Of a DNA stretch of 64,000 nt, positions 30,164 through 43,943 are shown piece by piece; positions within the stretch are counted from its first letter, which is position 1; the number at the start of each line of letters is the position of its first letter. The stretch spans positions 2,216,001 to 2,280,000 of the forward strand of contig JAQISU010000134.1 of assembly GCA_029339505.1 (NCBI GenBank), written 5' to 3'. A program made the translations under genes and the position numbers. Under the pieces are notes generated by a model that was given only the letters and a program-made list of their open reading frames with translations, was not told the DNA's origin and did no database searches. This DNA is from Unio delphinus. Its lineage: Eukaryota > Mollusca > Bivalvia > Unionida > Unionidae.

Positions 30164-31251
30164 TCTATCCAAATATATGATCTGTGAATAATATAATTTA
30201 TGTTCATTTTCTGTTGTATAAAACATTTCTTTTGTAGTATGCAATTTTTATTTTGCATGAACATGTTTTGTTAAACATGTTTTAACTACCTACCCACTAA
30301 AGAATGATTATATGTATGGCTATGTTTTGAAAGCAACTGTGAGGAGACTATTTATTAAAACATAGGATGAATTGAAGTTGACTAGCATTGTCTTGGGATG
30401 CAAAGAATATAAAAAACAAAAGTACACTGGTGAACATGATTTTAATCGTGCATATAAATTAACACATTAAGTTCAATGATAAATAACGCATATTCATATT
30501 GAGTTGAGAAAGCAAAACTTGTTGCAGTGTTTCATGAATACAGATTGGCTTGCAAATATCAACAGAACTACAAACACTAGGACACTATTCTATCCAGACA
30601 CTGCTCATTAATTATAAAATAATGTAATACAAAATGGCTCTGGAAAAAGAATAAGGTTTTTAAGACTAAAATACTAGTTCATCTAAAGCAACCTTGAATG
30701 CTTATATCACATATGTGCATCATCAGCCATCTTATTACAACTAAATCAAATATACTCGACACCATTTAAAAGCATCAAATTTTCAGATTTTTTAAAATGT
30801 GTTCATTTACCATAGAAATAATTATACCCTTTATATAAATACCCAGATGAATGTACACAACTGCATACACTGTAAAACTAACTATTATATAGTATGAAAT
30901 GTATAAAACTTATATAAGTACAAATGTGCACATACAGGTATAACTTTAATTCAAGAGTACATGTACAGTCAGGCATAAAAAACTGAAGGATATCATCTAA
31001 GAATAATTATGGCATATATAGAGGTTTTCCATGTTATTTAGGTTGGGTGGGGTGCTCCCAATATTATTTAAATCATTACAAAGACCCCCTTGGCATGTTT
31101 TTGTGAGGAATTGAAGTAGTGATAGACAGATGCAGTGCACAGAGCCCCCAGTCAGTGGTGCCAACAGTTAAATTAATGAATACACAAAATGTGAAAGTAA
31201 AATAAACAACAATTTAATCTCATTAAATAACAGTCATCTCTCAAATGAAAT

Positions 31252-31448
31252 TCAAATTAAAACCCTATCACTCGTCTTTAACTCTACCAAGTTATGGCCT
31301 ATTTTATCATCTGACTTAGTGTAATAGATTTTCCTCTTGTCCTGTGTTCCTACTCGTCTGTATGATCTTTCTCTGGACTGGTAGTCCAATTCCATTCAGT
31401 ACATCACACTTCTGCCTCCATTCTTCCTTTTTCTTTGTCTCCCAGAGA
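31252..31448 (-). pseudogene. Transposase-like last exon in the TTAA element
   Basis: After an acceptor-like CTCATATAAAAG the minus strand reads through one stop, then MELDYQSRERSYRR and RKIYYTKSDDKIGHNL up to TGA at 31252-31254. The layout resembles the exon at 8284-8438 (A-L-x-x-N, basic stretch, Y-x-x-x-Y-x-K) and it likewise faces the P2X7-like gene. Sequence similarity is weak and the call leans on shared architecture. Confidence 0.35.
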
Positions 31449-31718
31449 CTTTTATATGAGAAACTAGTGTACCATTACTATAAAAGATTGATTACAGACA
31501 TCCTATTCCAAAATACTAGACAGTTCTATAGAAATTACATTGATGTTTTAGTATCCTGTGCTTGGTTTCTATGCTTGTGACACAAGTGATTACCATTTAG
31601 TCAATGCCAAACTTTAGTACATCACCTAAACAAACTACTGCAGAGAAACAAATATTGAAATTAAGCCCATCCCCATGTATGTTTCCTATTGCATTTCTTT
31701 TAAAATTAGGGTAGCTAG

Positions 31719-31848
<130 letters not shown>

Positions 31849-32269
31849 GGAATAGTATATATAATGTACTAAGTACAATGCAAAACTTGTTCAGATATGC
31901 ATATCAAATTCAGGAATGCAGCGGTCATGTTACCACGCGAGGAGACTTTGACCTCTTGACTTTTTAGACATAAAATGATTGTACTTTATACCTTCCATGA
32001 TGTACCCATTAAATTCTGGCAGTATTGCAATCCAAGGCAACATGTATTTATGCAGTGTTGATAACAATTAGCCTACGCAGACAAACAAACTCTTACACAT
32101 TCACAGGGGTGTTTTAATTGCTCACTGACCTTTAACCCTGTTTGCAGCAATATATCACTGTTGAGTTCATTAAATTGGGCCTACTGTACAGTGATGAAAA
32201 TATACCAAATTCTGTTTCAAAATTGTAACAGTGTGTGTGATTTGGATTTTTAAGATACCTTGAACAATT

Positions 32270-32560
32270 TTTCAGTCATATAGCTATGATGTTTGCAGTG
32301 TGGCAGTTTATAGTGATATCTAGCACTGAGGCATCATGCCGCAGACATGTAGCATGACATCCCACCCAGTTACATTAACCTGACAGTAGGACGACCAGTC
32401 CATACACTAACCTCTTAATGCTGAGCACCAAATGAGGCATCTGTTAATACCATTTTTATGTCTTTGGTATGACCTTGTCAGGGATCAAGGACTCCACAAC
32501 CTCTTGCATCTGAGGTGGATGCTCCTACCACTAGGCCACTGGAACGGTCAACACCAGTAT
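32270..32560 (+). repeat. Dispersed repeat family A inside the TTAA element
   Basis: Best preserved copy: TATAGTGATATCTAGCAC, GACATGTAGCATGACA, AACCTCTTAATGCTGAGCAC, GGTATGACCTTGTCAGGGAT, then CTACCACTAGGCCACTGG, which reads as the complement of a tRNA-like head. It is nested in the transposon, so it inserted later or was carried along. Confidence 0.65.
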
Positions 32561-32941
32561 GCAAATAGTAATTTGTTGTTAACAAATATAATCGCTAAAG
32601 ATCATTTCTAAATGATTTCCTTTTTATAAAAAAACCCAGAAGTTAACAGCATTTTTTTCTTTATAAAATTAGTTTGAAACTGTATGTGAACCGGTAATGG
32701 CAGACATCGCTGCACCTGTGATAAACCACTTTATTACATTGTATTGTTAATAAATTGGGCAAATAAATTCAGGAAAATATATAATTTAATTAAAACAAAG
32801 TCTAAATAGTTTGTATTAGAAAATTTAGCGTAAATATTTAATTATGGAATAAGAAATATGTGACAATACTATGTTGTGGAATTCGAAACAATGTTGTTAA
32901 GCTCAATTCTGTTTTCTGATTTAATTCATTTTCATGAAAAA

Positions 32942-33002
32942 ACATACATACATACATACATACATACATACATACATACATACATACATACATACATACA
33001 TG
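32942..33002. repeat. (CATA)n microsatellite
   Basis: About 15 units. Open frames across it are artefacts. Confidence 0.95.
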
Positions 33003-33639
33003 GATTGAAGTCATTTGCTCCAATGTACATTTTTTCTTCTTCAAAGTATGCTAGAAATCTTTTTGACTGCAATTTTACACAAAACATGTAGAAAATAAAA
33101 TTATTAAAAGGTACTTTATTATGCAATAATACCGACTTGCAATTACACGATTTTAATCTTGTTACTCCTATAAGATTAAATGAATTACAATGAATAGTTT
33201 CTGCTGTTCTTTTTTTTAATACATCATATGGCCAAAATACACTGCATTTACCTCAATCTAAACATACATATAAGACAAGTATAAATGCAATGGGTATGAA
33301 AAGTTTGAAAAGGTCCTACATCTTGTGGTTCAAATGCATGTTTTGTTAAAAGCTTTAAGAACATAATCAACAGTGGTCTGAAGATAAACTGAATCTTGGA
33401 AATCAAACAGATGCTGGACTTTGGCTCATAGTAGGCACTTCAAGAAAGACTTAGTCAAAGTCTATATGGGTCCATGGAAGGGATCATTTGTTATCATACA
33501 ATCACTAGAATAGTCTCTCCATAACAATAGGTGTTACCTGACTAAAAGGCTTAAATCATTTTTAACTTAGAATGAGATTTCTGCTTTGTAACAATCTCTT
33601 CTGTAGGTAGTGGTGGTATTGGAGCAAGTACATCAGATA

Positions 33640-33808
33640 TTCACCTATGCTCATTTATGACCAAAACAACTGGCTGGTTCATTCCAACTCTATCATCTAA
33701 CCTCATTTTCAATATTTTTATAATTATTTTCGAAATATACAGGTACTGTTGATCAGCTTTCTTTGGGTTTGCAGACCATCTCTCACTTTTTTGTTGAATG
33801 ACCTTTGG
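33640..33808 (-). CDS. Candidate terminal exon, unknown product
   Basis: Minus strand: a pyrimidine-rich acceptor (TTTGCATTTTCTTGTCAG) is followed by an open frame of about 56 codons, beginning IPKVIQQKSERWSANPKK, to a TGA. It could be part of the multi-exon minus-strand gene of the TTAA element. No domain recognised. Confidence 0.25.
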
Positions 33809-34489
33809 TATCTGACAAGAAAATGCAAACATTTCACTGACAATGTCATTTTATAATTTTTTAATTCTCAAAAGTCCAACTAAAAACTGCATAGAATTAG
33901 ATGTAACAAATCATTTTGCTACAGATGAAAATGTCAATATAGCAAACCTGTATCTAACCCATATGTCATAAAAATGTTTAGATTATTTGCATAATTTTCT
34001 AATTACATTTGACTAATTCTAACCAAAATTGGTTTATGAAATTTATTTTAAAAAATTTCTTCTGTAAAAGATTAAATTGTACCACAAACAGATGGTTTAT
34101 CAACTTTCAGGTAAAGCATTAATATTGACGAAAATGAATTATTATGTTAACAAACAAGAATCAAGTTTATTACCTTATTTTTCCATCTGTGTTTACAATC
34201 ACATCTCTGTCAATATGATTGTTATGATCAAGAGTTGCCAACAGATTCCTAGCTCTGAAAGCTGGTGGCTTATATGAATATTATTTGGAGGAATTCAATA
34301 CAATCAAACATCTGGAAATTATCCAGTTCTGCCGTACTTCTTAAACAAAGTAAAATGACTAAATAAATAAATTGATTCAGATGCAAAGAACTATTTCAAA
34401 ATTATAAATTCCAATTAATCTGTTTTGATGACAATGCCAATGTACAGTAGCATTATATACAGGCAGAGAATAATCAGCTTATTCCACCC

Positions 34490-34720
34490 CTATAAATTTT
34501 TTTCCTTGCATTTGTGGGCTAATTTTGAATACATTGAAATACATCTGCTTCCAAGACTTTTTTGCTTAGATATATGCCTAGGTGTGCTAGAAACATCATT
34601 CGGCATCTGCATAAGGGTAAAAGTTGGAGTTTTTTCTTCTTCTGACCCATCATTTTCCTTCTGGCCACTTTTTACTTCCAATCCCCAATTTATCCTACTT
34701 CTGCAAATGTTTATCTGTCT
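34490..34720 (-). CDS. Candidate exon, unknown product
   Basis: Minus strand after AACATTTGCAG: about 76 open codons containing SGQKENDGSEEEKTPTFTL and PNDVSSTPRHISKQ, a low-complexity charged segment of the kind common in transposon accessory proteins. Coding status is uncertain. Confidence 0.25.
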   Translation of the reverse strand, partial: RQINICRSRINWGLEVKSGQKENDGSEEEKTPTFTLMQMPNDVSSTPRHISKQKSLGSRCISMYSKLAHKCKEKNL

Positions 34721-35801
34721 GTGTATAGCTCAGACCGATATGAATTAGACTGCAAGCAAAAGAGTAAAAGTTCCAGAAACAAAATCTGATTCCAACAATG
34801 GAACAAAATCTGATTCCAACAATGGAACAAAAAAGTTAATACACAAAAATCGGGTAAAGCTTGACCCCTCCCTCCCTGTACACATGCATACTTTATTTTT
34901 TTACACACAACCCATCTGCGTACATGCAATTGCCCTCCCTATTCTGTAGAAGAGCCTTTATTTAATCCACACAGAAAAGATCAAGGATTAATAATATTAT
35001 GTATTTAATATAAAAGATAGTCCACCAATGTTGAATGTCTGGCTGCATCAAAGAAATAAGCTGTGTAACTTTAAAAAGTTTGTCGATTGTCCACTAAAAC
35101 TCAAACACCAACTGAACCCAGTCAAGTAGGTTACATATTAGACAAATTCCTATCGAGCTATATGTGTACATACATAATCAGCAGACCTCCCACCCCCATA
35201 CACTAGCATATGCATTTGGGTAACCCCCCCTGCCCTCTCCATGTGTACTAAACGGACAAACCATAACTATGGCCTTAGTGTGGTTTGTATTTATAATACA
35301 ATGTATTCATTTTCTTAAATGATAACCAGTATATCTTCATTTTTTCAATTACCCATCAATACTATTTTTAAGATATATTGTAATTACACATTTTTAACTT
35401 GTATGTTCATATACTTCAAAGAAAGCTTTTGTGGGAGCAACTTTCTGGTTTATACACAAATACCATCCACACATACCAATACAATACTATACATGTATGT
35501 ATATATATATATATATGGTTGTTTTATTAGTATACTTAACACGAATATTCCATTTTTTTGTATGTATCACAATTAGTTTTGTTAGTATACTTTCTCAAAT
35601 GGGTTGATAAAACTTTTAGACTTTTCCTTTATAACACTTTCTTTCTCCTTAAGTTTTTCAACTTCAGACAAGACTGAATCACTTAAAATAAAATTTTGAC
35701 ATGTGTAAATACTAATGTTGAACTTGGAAATCTTTAGTTTTGTATCAAAAGAAAGCAGTATCATTTATCTTGGTTATTATAATGGGAATGATAATGCTTC
35801 A

Positions 35802-35802
<1 letters not shown>

Positions 35803-35849
<47 letters not shown>
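35803..35849. repeat. (AAT)n microsatellite
   Basis: Pure AAT run; gives a poly-Asn open frame that is not a gene. Confidence 0.95.
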
Positions 35850-36155
35850 TATAAGAATAATAATAATTTATTTAAAGGGGTGACTCATTTAGTCAAAGAC
35901 TATTCTCACTTGAGACTAACTAAAATATAAACAGCATGATGAGGAACATATCAAGAACAAAAATGACATGTGCCAACAATTTACAACAAAAATATTATTC
36001 TAAATAACACAAATCATATTTTAACAAAATGTACAATCTTTTCCAACTGCAAAATATTAAACTAGTATAGAATGATACATTTCCAGGTGCATCTACCAAA
36101 ATATTTGTAAACAAGTAAATATACATAAAATTTAATAAAATGTAGTAATACTTAC

Positions 36156-36309
36156 ATAGATGAAATATCTGCTTCTGATGTGGTTATATCAGAGACAGCA
36201 GGAATTTGTATCCTATGAATTGTTGGCCCAGGTGTAGAAGTTGTGGCCATGTCTCCTTTGACAATCCTCTGTTTCTGATGTTTTCCTTGCACTGGCATTA
36301 AATTCATAA
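36156..36309 (-). CDS. Candidate internal exon with good splice sites
   Basis: The minus strand has acceptor TTTTCCCTTGCTATACTAG and donor GTAAGT. The 154 nt between them are open: NLMPVQGKHQKQRIVKGDM, then STPGPTIHRIQIPAVSDI. The two strong splice signals and open frame are the best evidence in this region for a spliced minus-strand gene within the TTAA element. Function unknown. Confidence 0.4.
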
Positions 36310-36466
36310 CTAGTATAGCAAGGGAAAATAAATGTTTCATTAGACACAAAAATTATATATATTTTACAAATAATAGTGAATGAATGAATGTTAAATTAAA
36401 GTGAACCGGCCACGATGGGTCATTATTCACGGTTTTATCTTTCAAAAGAAAGTTATTTAATTTTTT

Positions 36467-36502
36467 CCCGTGGGGTAAGGAATGGTGCCACATTCCCACG
36501 GG
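36467..36502. other. Stem-loop near right end of TTAA element
   Basis: CCCGTG pairs with CACGGG, and within it GGAATG pairs with CATTCC around a 6-base loop. GC-rich against an AT-rich background. Role unknown. Confidence 0.4.
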
Positions 36503-37345
36503 CGTTTATGCACACATAGTGTGCTATTTAATTTGGTCATGCATAAAATATACTCAACTGTATTGCATTACTTTTATTTACAGCCATCACTATTTACATT
36601 AAAAATAATTTGTATATTTTTTAAAAAAAAACAGTAGTGACTGCTTGCCTCTAAATAGTCTTATGGTTGAATATGATCATTAATGCCCCTTTGGTAGCCT
36701 CAAAAAAACAGCTGCTGTATGTCATGTACATGCGGATTTAAGCGATATTGTTGCAGGGATGTGGCATTTTATTTTAAGCTAAATGGAATAATGCCAGTTT
36801 ATATAAAATATGTTATTTTAAGAGTTTTGATAAAGACTTAACAATACAGAAATAAACAGCGGTATAAAAACTTGACTGTTCATTGCAAAATTGAGACTCC
36901 CCAGTATCCAGCAAGAATTTGGCGACCTCTGGATTATTTTCCAGGCTCAAAAGGGACTTCTTTTTATTCCATTGTTCATGCTGGTTACCAATACATATGC
37001 GTGTGCTGCCATAATTTGACCAAACAACTTTTTCCACCCCCTCCTTTCAGAATCTAAGTGTTGGTTTCGATCTCGTTGCGGTCACGCCATTATTTTTGTA
37101 AACACGTGTTTCCGCATGGCTAAAATTCTTAATCTTCGGGAGAGGTCAACACAGAGGTTACATGAATATAGGCGTGGCAAATAGCGAATTTTCGTCTGCA
37201 GACAATAATTAAAAGTCGCGTATTTTATCACAAAATTACCGATACTAGCCTGATTTCGGCCTCAGTAACAGCCTGAATCGTAATTTTTCAACTAAATAAG
37301 TAATCACGAACTGAAAAAAGAACAAAATAATTTCATTCGTTTTTA

Positions 37346-37361
37346 CTTAGGTTGTATGCCT
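37346..37361 (-). repeat. Right terminal inverted repeat of TTAA element
   Basis: CTTAGGTTGTATGCCT, perfect inverse of 29128-29143, followed by TTAA. Confidence 0.85.
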
Positions 37362-38454
37362 TTAAATGTGTTATCGGTCAGAAAGATAATTTAATCAACA
37401 AGTAAGAAATAGCACTCCTTTTCACTTTATTCAAATATTTTGGAATGCATTCCTCTACATGATCAGTTTCAATAATGTTGAATGATTCAGTCTTAAAGCA
37501 TCACAAAAACATGCACATCCTACCTGGTGAAACTAATATCGTTCAATATTCCACTTTACCTGTTATGCAAATAGCATTCCATTTTTATATCGTACATATT
37601 TCTAAAATACCTGAATTTATATGGGCTTGGTTTAGATCTAAATTTGTTGATCTTATACCCAATCATAACTCCTTACTCGACGTAGATTTTAGCCACAAGA
37701 TCCATTTCAACAATTGGCATCCGAATAAACCTAACTGGATTATTACTATAAAGCAGGTGATAGTGCTATTTCACACCAGAGATGTGTACATAAATTTGAA
37801 ACTCTTGTGCCGCATTTTAACCATTAAACACAGATTTTTCGAAAACATTCCTTGAACTCTATTTGCCTATCACCAATTCACAATACTAGTGGAAAATAAC
37901 GATAAGTATAAAAAACAAACTGTCTGGATTAAATTAATGAACCGCAGCTTCTCCAACTATACAATCAAAATAGTTACATGATGGTGAAGGTGATAAACAA
38001 TGATATGGGAATCCAGAAAATAACAAAATGACAGTTACATGGGACACAATGAAACGGGTTCCAAAACTCATTGAAAGATAGCATTACAGATGGTAGGGTT
38101 TTCCAATTACACTTTATCTTATCCTGAAACGGTCAACTGTATCAATTGTCAGTTCTATGACAAACAATATAAAGACAATAAGAACCTCTTCGTGCTCATA
38201 TTGAATACAGTATATTTATACTGACAAACCGATATCAATATACATAGTGGATCGCATAATTTCTTGCATTTAATTTTATGTAAACGTAAACAACGATGTC
38301 GTCAGTCCTTTAACTGTTATAAACAACATGACACTGGTAACGCCTTGTATCTCAGTTAAAATAACCTTTCTCGGGAGCTACCAAGTACCAAAGCGTTCAC
38401 ATATACTCCTATTGTACAGTTTATCTTTAAATGAATGACAGTTTTAAAATAACT

Positions 38455-38529
38455 CTGTCTGTCTGTCTCTCTCTGTGTGTCTCTCTCTTTCTGTCTCTGT
38501 CTGTCTGTCTGTCTGTCTCTCTCTATCTC

Positions 38530-38575
<46 letters not shown>
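38455..38575. repeat. Impure (CT)n / (CTGT)n microsatellite
   Basis: Counterpart of 13207-13296 in copy 3, with more interruptions, followed by the SINE-like head. Confidence 0.9.
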
Positions 38576-38576
<1 letters not shown>

Positions 38577-41500
38577 TATTAATTTCGCAGGTACCCCGAG
38601 ATGCCGTGTGGTCAATACTCCTCGCTGTTACCTGTCATTGCCATTTCACCTCTCTTCGCGTTGATTGGATTCATAACTGGTCCAGTCTGTCCTTGTGAGC
38701 TAACTGTGGGTGACTGATTCGTACTGGTGTTTTTCCTGGTTCAATCCGGAAATCCTGGCCCCAGTGTATAGCATGTCATGCGTTGAGACATGACGTTAAT
38801 ACCAAATTCACAAAGCAAATAAACATCATCTGCAGCCCCCTAAACTTCCGTTCCCAAAGTTTCATTTATTTAATGGGAACATGAAATGAAACAGACGTAG
38901 AATATAAAGTGAATATTGTCAACACTTTACACATTAATTTTAAACAATATGGACAATTGTCTGCTACTAATACATATACAGGAATACCTTTAAACATTGG
39001 GCAAGAATTTATCATTAAACAGCATATCACATAATCAACATATTGCATAATTGTCTATCTCTTAAAATGATTTTCATGTTACGTAGGGGTATCTGTGAAG
39101 TTTTTATTTTTAACTTAGTTTCAAGACGTTTAGCAATGTCGCTATGAAATTTGCAATTTGACAGTGTATAGAGATGTCTAGCATTTCTACATTATGTTGT
39201 AGATATGAAGCAATATGTCCAACCCAGTCTATTTTCCTGTCACCAGGCCGACCAATCGTAACTCTAACCTCTTAAAACTGAGCGCCAAGAGTTCTAGGAG
39301 CTAGTAGCATTTTATAAGTCTCTAGTATGACTTATCCGGGGTTCGAACATGCAACATCCCACATCCCAGACAGTCGCAAGAAGCACTTAAGCCGCTAAAA
39401 CCGTCGACACATTGACAGAAACAATTACATCGGCTCAGTTTCAAAACGGTTTCTTAACGTTCTAAAACAACCCCTTTACTACAGGAAAAAAGAAATAACA
39501 TCAGTAAAAACACTGAACACTATCTGCACAAAATGCTGTATTCTTATCAATTACAATCATTGGTGAAAATTTACATCAAGAAATATAATAATACAAAGTT
39601 CTACACACATACTTGGACATGGAATTTCTGTTGTCTGTATCGTAGCGAAACAGTTTGTTTCGACATATTTATAAGATGTGAACAAAGGACGGAAACAACG
39701 TTGCAAGAGATAAGTCAGGTACAAAATTTGGAGTATAAATTGTATCCAGGTAGAGTAGTGCAAGGAGGGTTAGATGCAAGGAACTTAAAATAATCTTGCG
39801 TATGGATAATGGATCTGATACTAATAATAATAAATAAAAAAATAAAATAATAATAATGATAATACTAATATTAATAAATTGCACTTTACTTACGTGTGCT
39901 TAAGTGTTTTCCTTTTTTATATGTCAACGTAACATTTACAATGTTAATCATGTCAATATTATGTCAGGCGTATTTATATTCATGCCTAGTGCAGGTGAAT
40001 TCTGCTGCAGACATACAGGTCAATTTACTTCCAAAGCTAAAGTGGAAACTTAATTCTTAAGATGCCATGCATACTGGCGCATCCACTAGCTCATATAATT
40101 AATTTCGGAGGAGATTCATCCTGTTTCTATGATTTAGAGTTACGTCCTGTAGACTTAGTATATCTGTAAATAATACTGGGGAATAGGGTGGAGGAAAACG
40201 AGTGTACTCTTGAAAACGAGTGTCCCTTGCTAATCATTAAACATGACTGAACTACATAAATTTGGTTGACCAAAGGTATCACACTAACTAAATCATTTAC
40301 ATGGTCCGACTAATGCATTTACAAAACTAATACTGATTGCATTTCTCCAAATTATGATCCAGAGGACGTTATATGTCCAGAAAAAAGGATGCTAATTATT
40401 AACGATTCTAACTAAAATAGCAGCCCATGATCCTTAGCAAGACAACGATGGACTTAATTATGTTTCAAACTCTTTCTAATGTATCTATTATCAGTATAGT
40501 TTTATTGGTTGACATTAAATGTGTTAGATTCGATATATCTATTGGAGTTCATACCCGTTACTTTCTGTGCAAGGAAATCACCACAAACCTGCAGTGACAA
40601 ACAAAATAGAAACGAAAGTGTGTACCTGCGACACAAAAAATACATTAATAACCGAATAAAAGGAACGCGTCTGCAAGAAGAAAATCACTTTGCGTGATTA
40701 TTCCAAAGTATCATTTCTCATCAAATAGGAAAAAATTGTATCTTCCAGCTTATATGTATATATACATTAAAAAGTACAAACTGTTATGTAGTAAAGATGC
40801 ATTTTGATTAAAAAATTAAACAAACACAACAACGAATGTTAATAATACTAGCTGATATTGATTTAATTTAATTATTTTTTCCTTATCTTGTTCATCAGCG
40901 CCACATATTTTTCTGCAGTGCAGGATAATAATCAATTTCTTTTTCTCATGCTATGATTATAAGACTTGACTTACTAACTCTGCCTTTTAAGAAGATCGTA
41001 TTTCATTTCGTGTTCTTGTGCTTCAAAGCGTTTCGATTTCATCACGTTGAGCGTTTTCATGAAATGCAATTATATATATATGTAAAGAAGGACATCGGCA
41101 GATAAATAATGATAATTAATAAGGATTGCAGATACTTTCCATTACGACAAAAGCCAATGTTTCTCAGTTCTAAAAAAAGTATATTGACTAAATTAATTAT
41201 TCTTGAATAATATCTCACAATAAGAAAAAGTACGTTATTAAAAACAACTAAACGAATCATAAATCAATTTTGTAATAAATGTACCGCGTCTATGGGAAAA
41301 TGGCTATATAACAGTCTGAATCTTATTAGAAGGTGAAAATCATTTTGTCTGCCCAAAAACCCCATCTTGAAACTGTGATAAGAAAAATGTTGGAAACACT
41401 TGACACACGAAAACAGATATATTATTAAGCAACATGGATACACCACCTTACTTTCGATCACGCGACGGTACGGAAAGTAAGTAAATGGAGGATGGTCGAT

Positions 41501-43610
41501 GTCAGTCACTGAAGAACTCTTCGTTAAAGTGTTTAAAGTAATAAAACGAAAGCTCTTTAACTAACGTAACAGAATATGCAACATGATCCTCTTCACAGGC
41601 GCTTTATTTATCACGAGAAGCTGGCCGGTATCGTGTATCGTCGAGACAGAAGTTACACTGTCGGACAGACACAGAACAAGAAGTTTTATAAATAAGTGAC
41701 AGTTAGTATAATGAACTTATGCTTTTTGTTATTTTATTTTATGTCATAAAAATATGTCTTTCTTACTTGAATAGTTTATAACTTTCAATCTACTTATATA
41801 TAAAAGCGAGAACAAAAACGACTTGATGCTGATTATTTTGATGAATTATCCTTTCGATGAATCCATATCACAAACACAATGTTTTATTTGTTCTTGAAGA
41901 CGCGTTGTTACTTTGCTTTTCATTAAATATTTCATTGTTCCATTTATTGTAGCAGGTACCTTTTTTCTTTTCTATTTTTGTTTCTTTCTTTTGCTACTCG
42001 AAGATTTGTTTTAATGATTTCTTTGAATAGAAACAACGCGTATGAACTCGAATTGATATATAGACTACATCATACTTATTTTCTACTGAAGAAACTATAT
42101 CGACTATTGAAAAATGAGAAAGATATGTTTATTATTTGCAGAGGATATCTTAATTGTTTTGGAAATAATTTGAATCATAATTGGTTTAGTTAATTATTTT
42201 TCTTGATACTAGGGTTATTGATGAGCTGAGATTATAATTTAGAATAATTTGAATCATGCATTATTAGCATTATGTTCTTCTAGTGACACGACATCATCTG
42301 GATTATGAGGTGGAGAAATGCAATAAGTATCAGCCGAGACATTTTGTAAACACAAACGACTGACGATTAAAATGTATTAGTTACATGTAATCTTCATAGT
42401 CGTCCAAGTAAGTCTCTTCCGACGTATTGTAAAAGATAGTCTTTAGCAAGATTGCACTTTTCAACAGACACGTTTTTCTTACAGTGGGAATGAAATTTGC
42501 ATATAAAAGACCCTCATTATTGTCCTCAAACCGTGTCTTAAATCTTTATTTCAATGCAGATTGTATTAGATGTATTAGAAGTACTCATTTCATATCTTAA
42601 CACCAGTCTTAGTGAATTCAATTAAGTTATATTAGAGTTATTATTTGAATTAATGTGTTTACTTAAAATAGTCACTGGAATTACAAAGTGCTCAATAATA
42701 CTTTCGAATTAAATCATTCAAAAACATTTTGTATTAGCTAATGGTGATTCACCAAGGCTGTTAGAAATATTTAAAGAAATTCGTATCTTTGACGCGTTTC
42801 GCAAATTTTCTTTTGCGACCCAATCCATCAGCATATCATGCTATTGGTACATTAGCAAGCTTTGAATTCATTCAAAATATTCTATACTTGAGAACTATTT
42901 TTGATTTAATTCACAATCCTTGAAGTTCTTTTAAATTTAAACAAAGTGTTTGTTAAATTTCCTAAACGTATTTTTTTCGCTCTTTTACTATATTTACTTA
43001 TGACTATTGAGTCCCAAGACAAAATGCGGGAAACTCGTCCAAGGCACGAATTTCTTTAAATATTTAAGAAAACAGCAATGTGTCTAGGACACTTAGATTC
43101 ATTTTACTTTGTATCAACATGTTCTTCAACGCGTAAGAATAACGTATAATACTGATTGACACATTTCACATTAATGAAAGATTAAAAATTAATTGCTAAT
43201 ATGAAATGCAGAATTCTGTTCATTGTAAATATATACTTATTTTCGATGAAGTTTAGTCTTGCGCAATCAAGCGAAATGACGTTATCTTTCTGTAATTAAA
43301 TCTTCTGGACATCCCTATTACTTTGCTGCTATGTTTTAGAGCCAAATTTGAAGTTGTTATATCCAAAACATTCTGCATTTTCTGGCTTTAGTAAAAGAAG
43401 AAAGATAGAGGAAACAAAGGTGACAATAAACCTGGTACATACCCAAATGCAACAACGAACGGTGGAACACATTATCAAAGCTATGTCTAGCGTTCTAAGG
43501 TAGAAATAAGACGTGAAAACAGTCAAAACTGGAAGGAAATCATTCATCGGGAGTAAAATTAAAACAGTCTTATTCTGTCAAAATTAAGACTGCATCAAAC
43601 GTTTAACACA

Positions 43611-43615
43611 TCCTA
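43611..43615 (+). repeat. Target-site duplication TCCTA (left)
   Basis: TCCTA directly left of the element and again at 59326-59330. In array copies 1 and 2 the same place reads ACACATCCTATTAACCG with a single TCCTA (about 18892 and 27030), so these are empty sites. Confidence 0.9.
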
Positions 43616-43872
43616 AGCAGCAGAGAGGGTGAACAGACCACGATTTCAAGCAAAAATAAGGCTTACAGATCATGTTTTCGAGCAAAATATGGCCTATAGA
43701 CTACGTTTTCAGACAAAATATAAGGCTTCCAACGAAATCTCATTTAACCAAAAAAAAGTCTCCATTTTTGCAAAAACGGAGATTTTACGATTTTTTAATC
43801 AATTTTGCTCGCAACGATGTGGTCATCCACCCTCTCTGCTGCTACAAGTTAACAAAAAATAATAAATGATTT
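43616..43872 (+). repeat. Left terminal inverted repeat of Polinton-like element (257 bp)
   Basis: Matches 59069-59325 in inverse orientation with very few changes and equal length. It has inner structure: its outer end AGCAGCAGAGAGGGTG is repeated inverted at 43828-43843, so 43616-43843 looks like a small foldback element. Between them are three tandem units of 31-32 bp (43643-43674, 43675-43705, 43706-43736) with a shared TTTC-AG/GA-CAAAAATA core. Confidence 0.92.
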
Positions 43873-43943
43873 TAACCGAATATTTGATCAAGTCCGATAC
43901 GATATCGTGTCCGAGGATCATGTAGATTTATTGTTGCGAATCC

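Noticed and set aside
35715..35930. Poly-Asn protein
   Set aside because: Product of an (AAT)n microsatellite.
36813..37057. Possible THAP zinc finger near the right end of the TTAA element
   Set aside because: I looked for the C2CH pattern on both strands and found only scattered cysteines with stops; not supportable.
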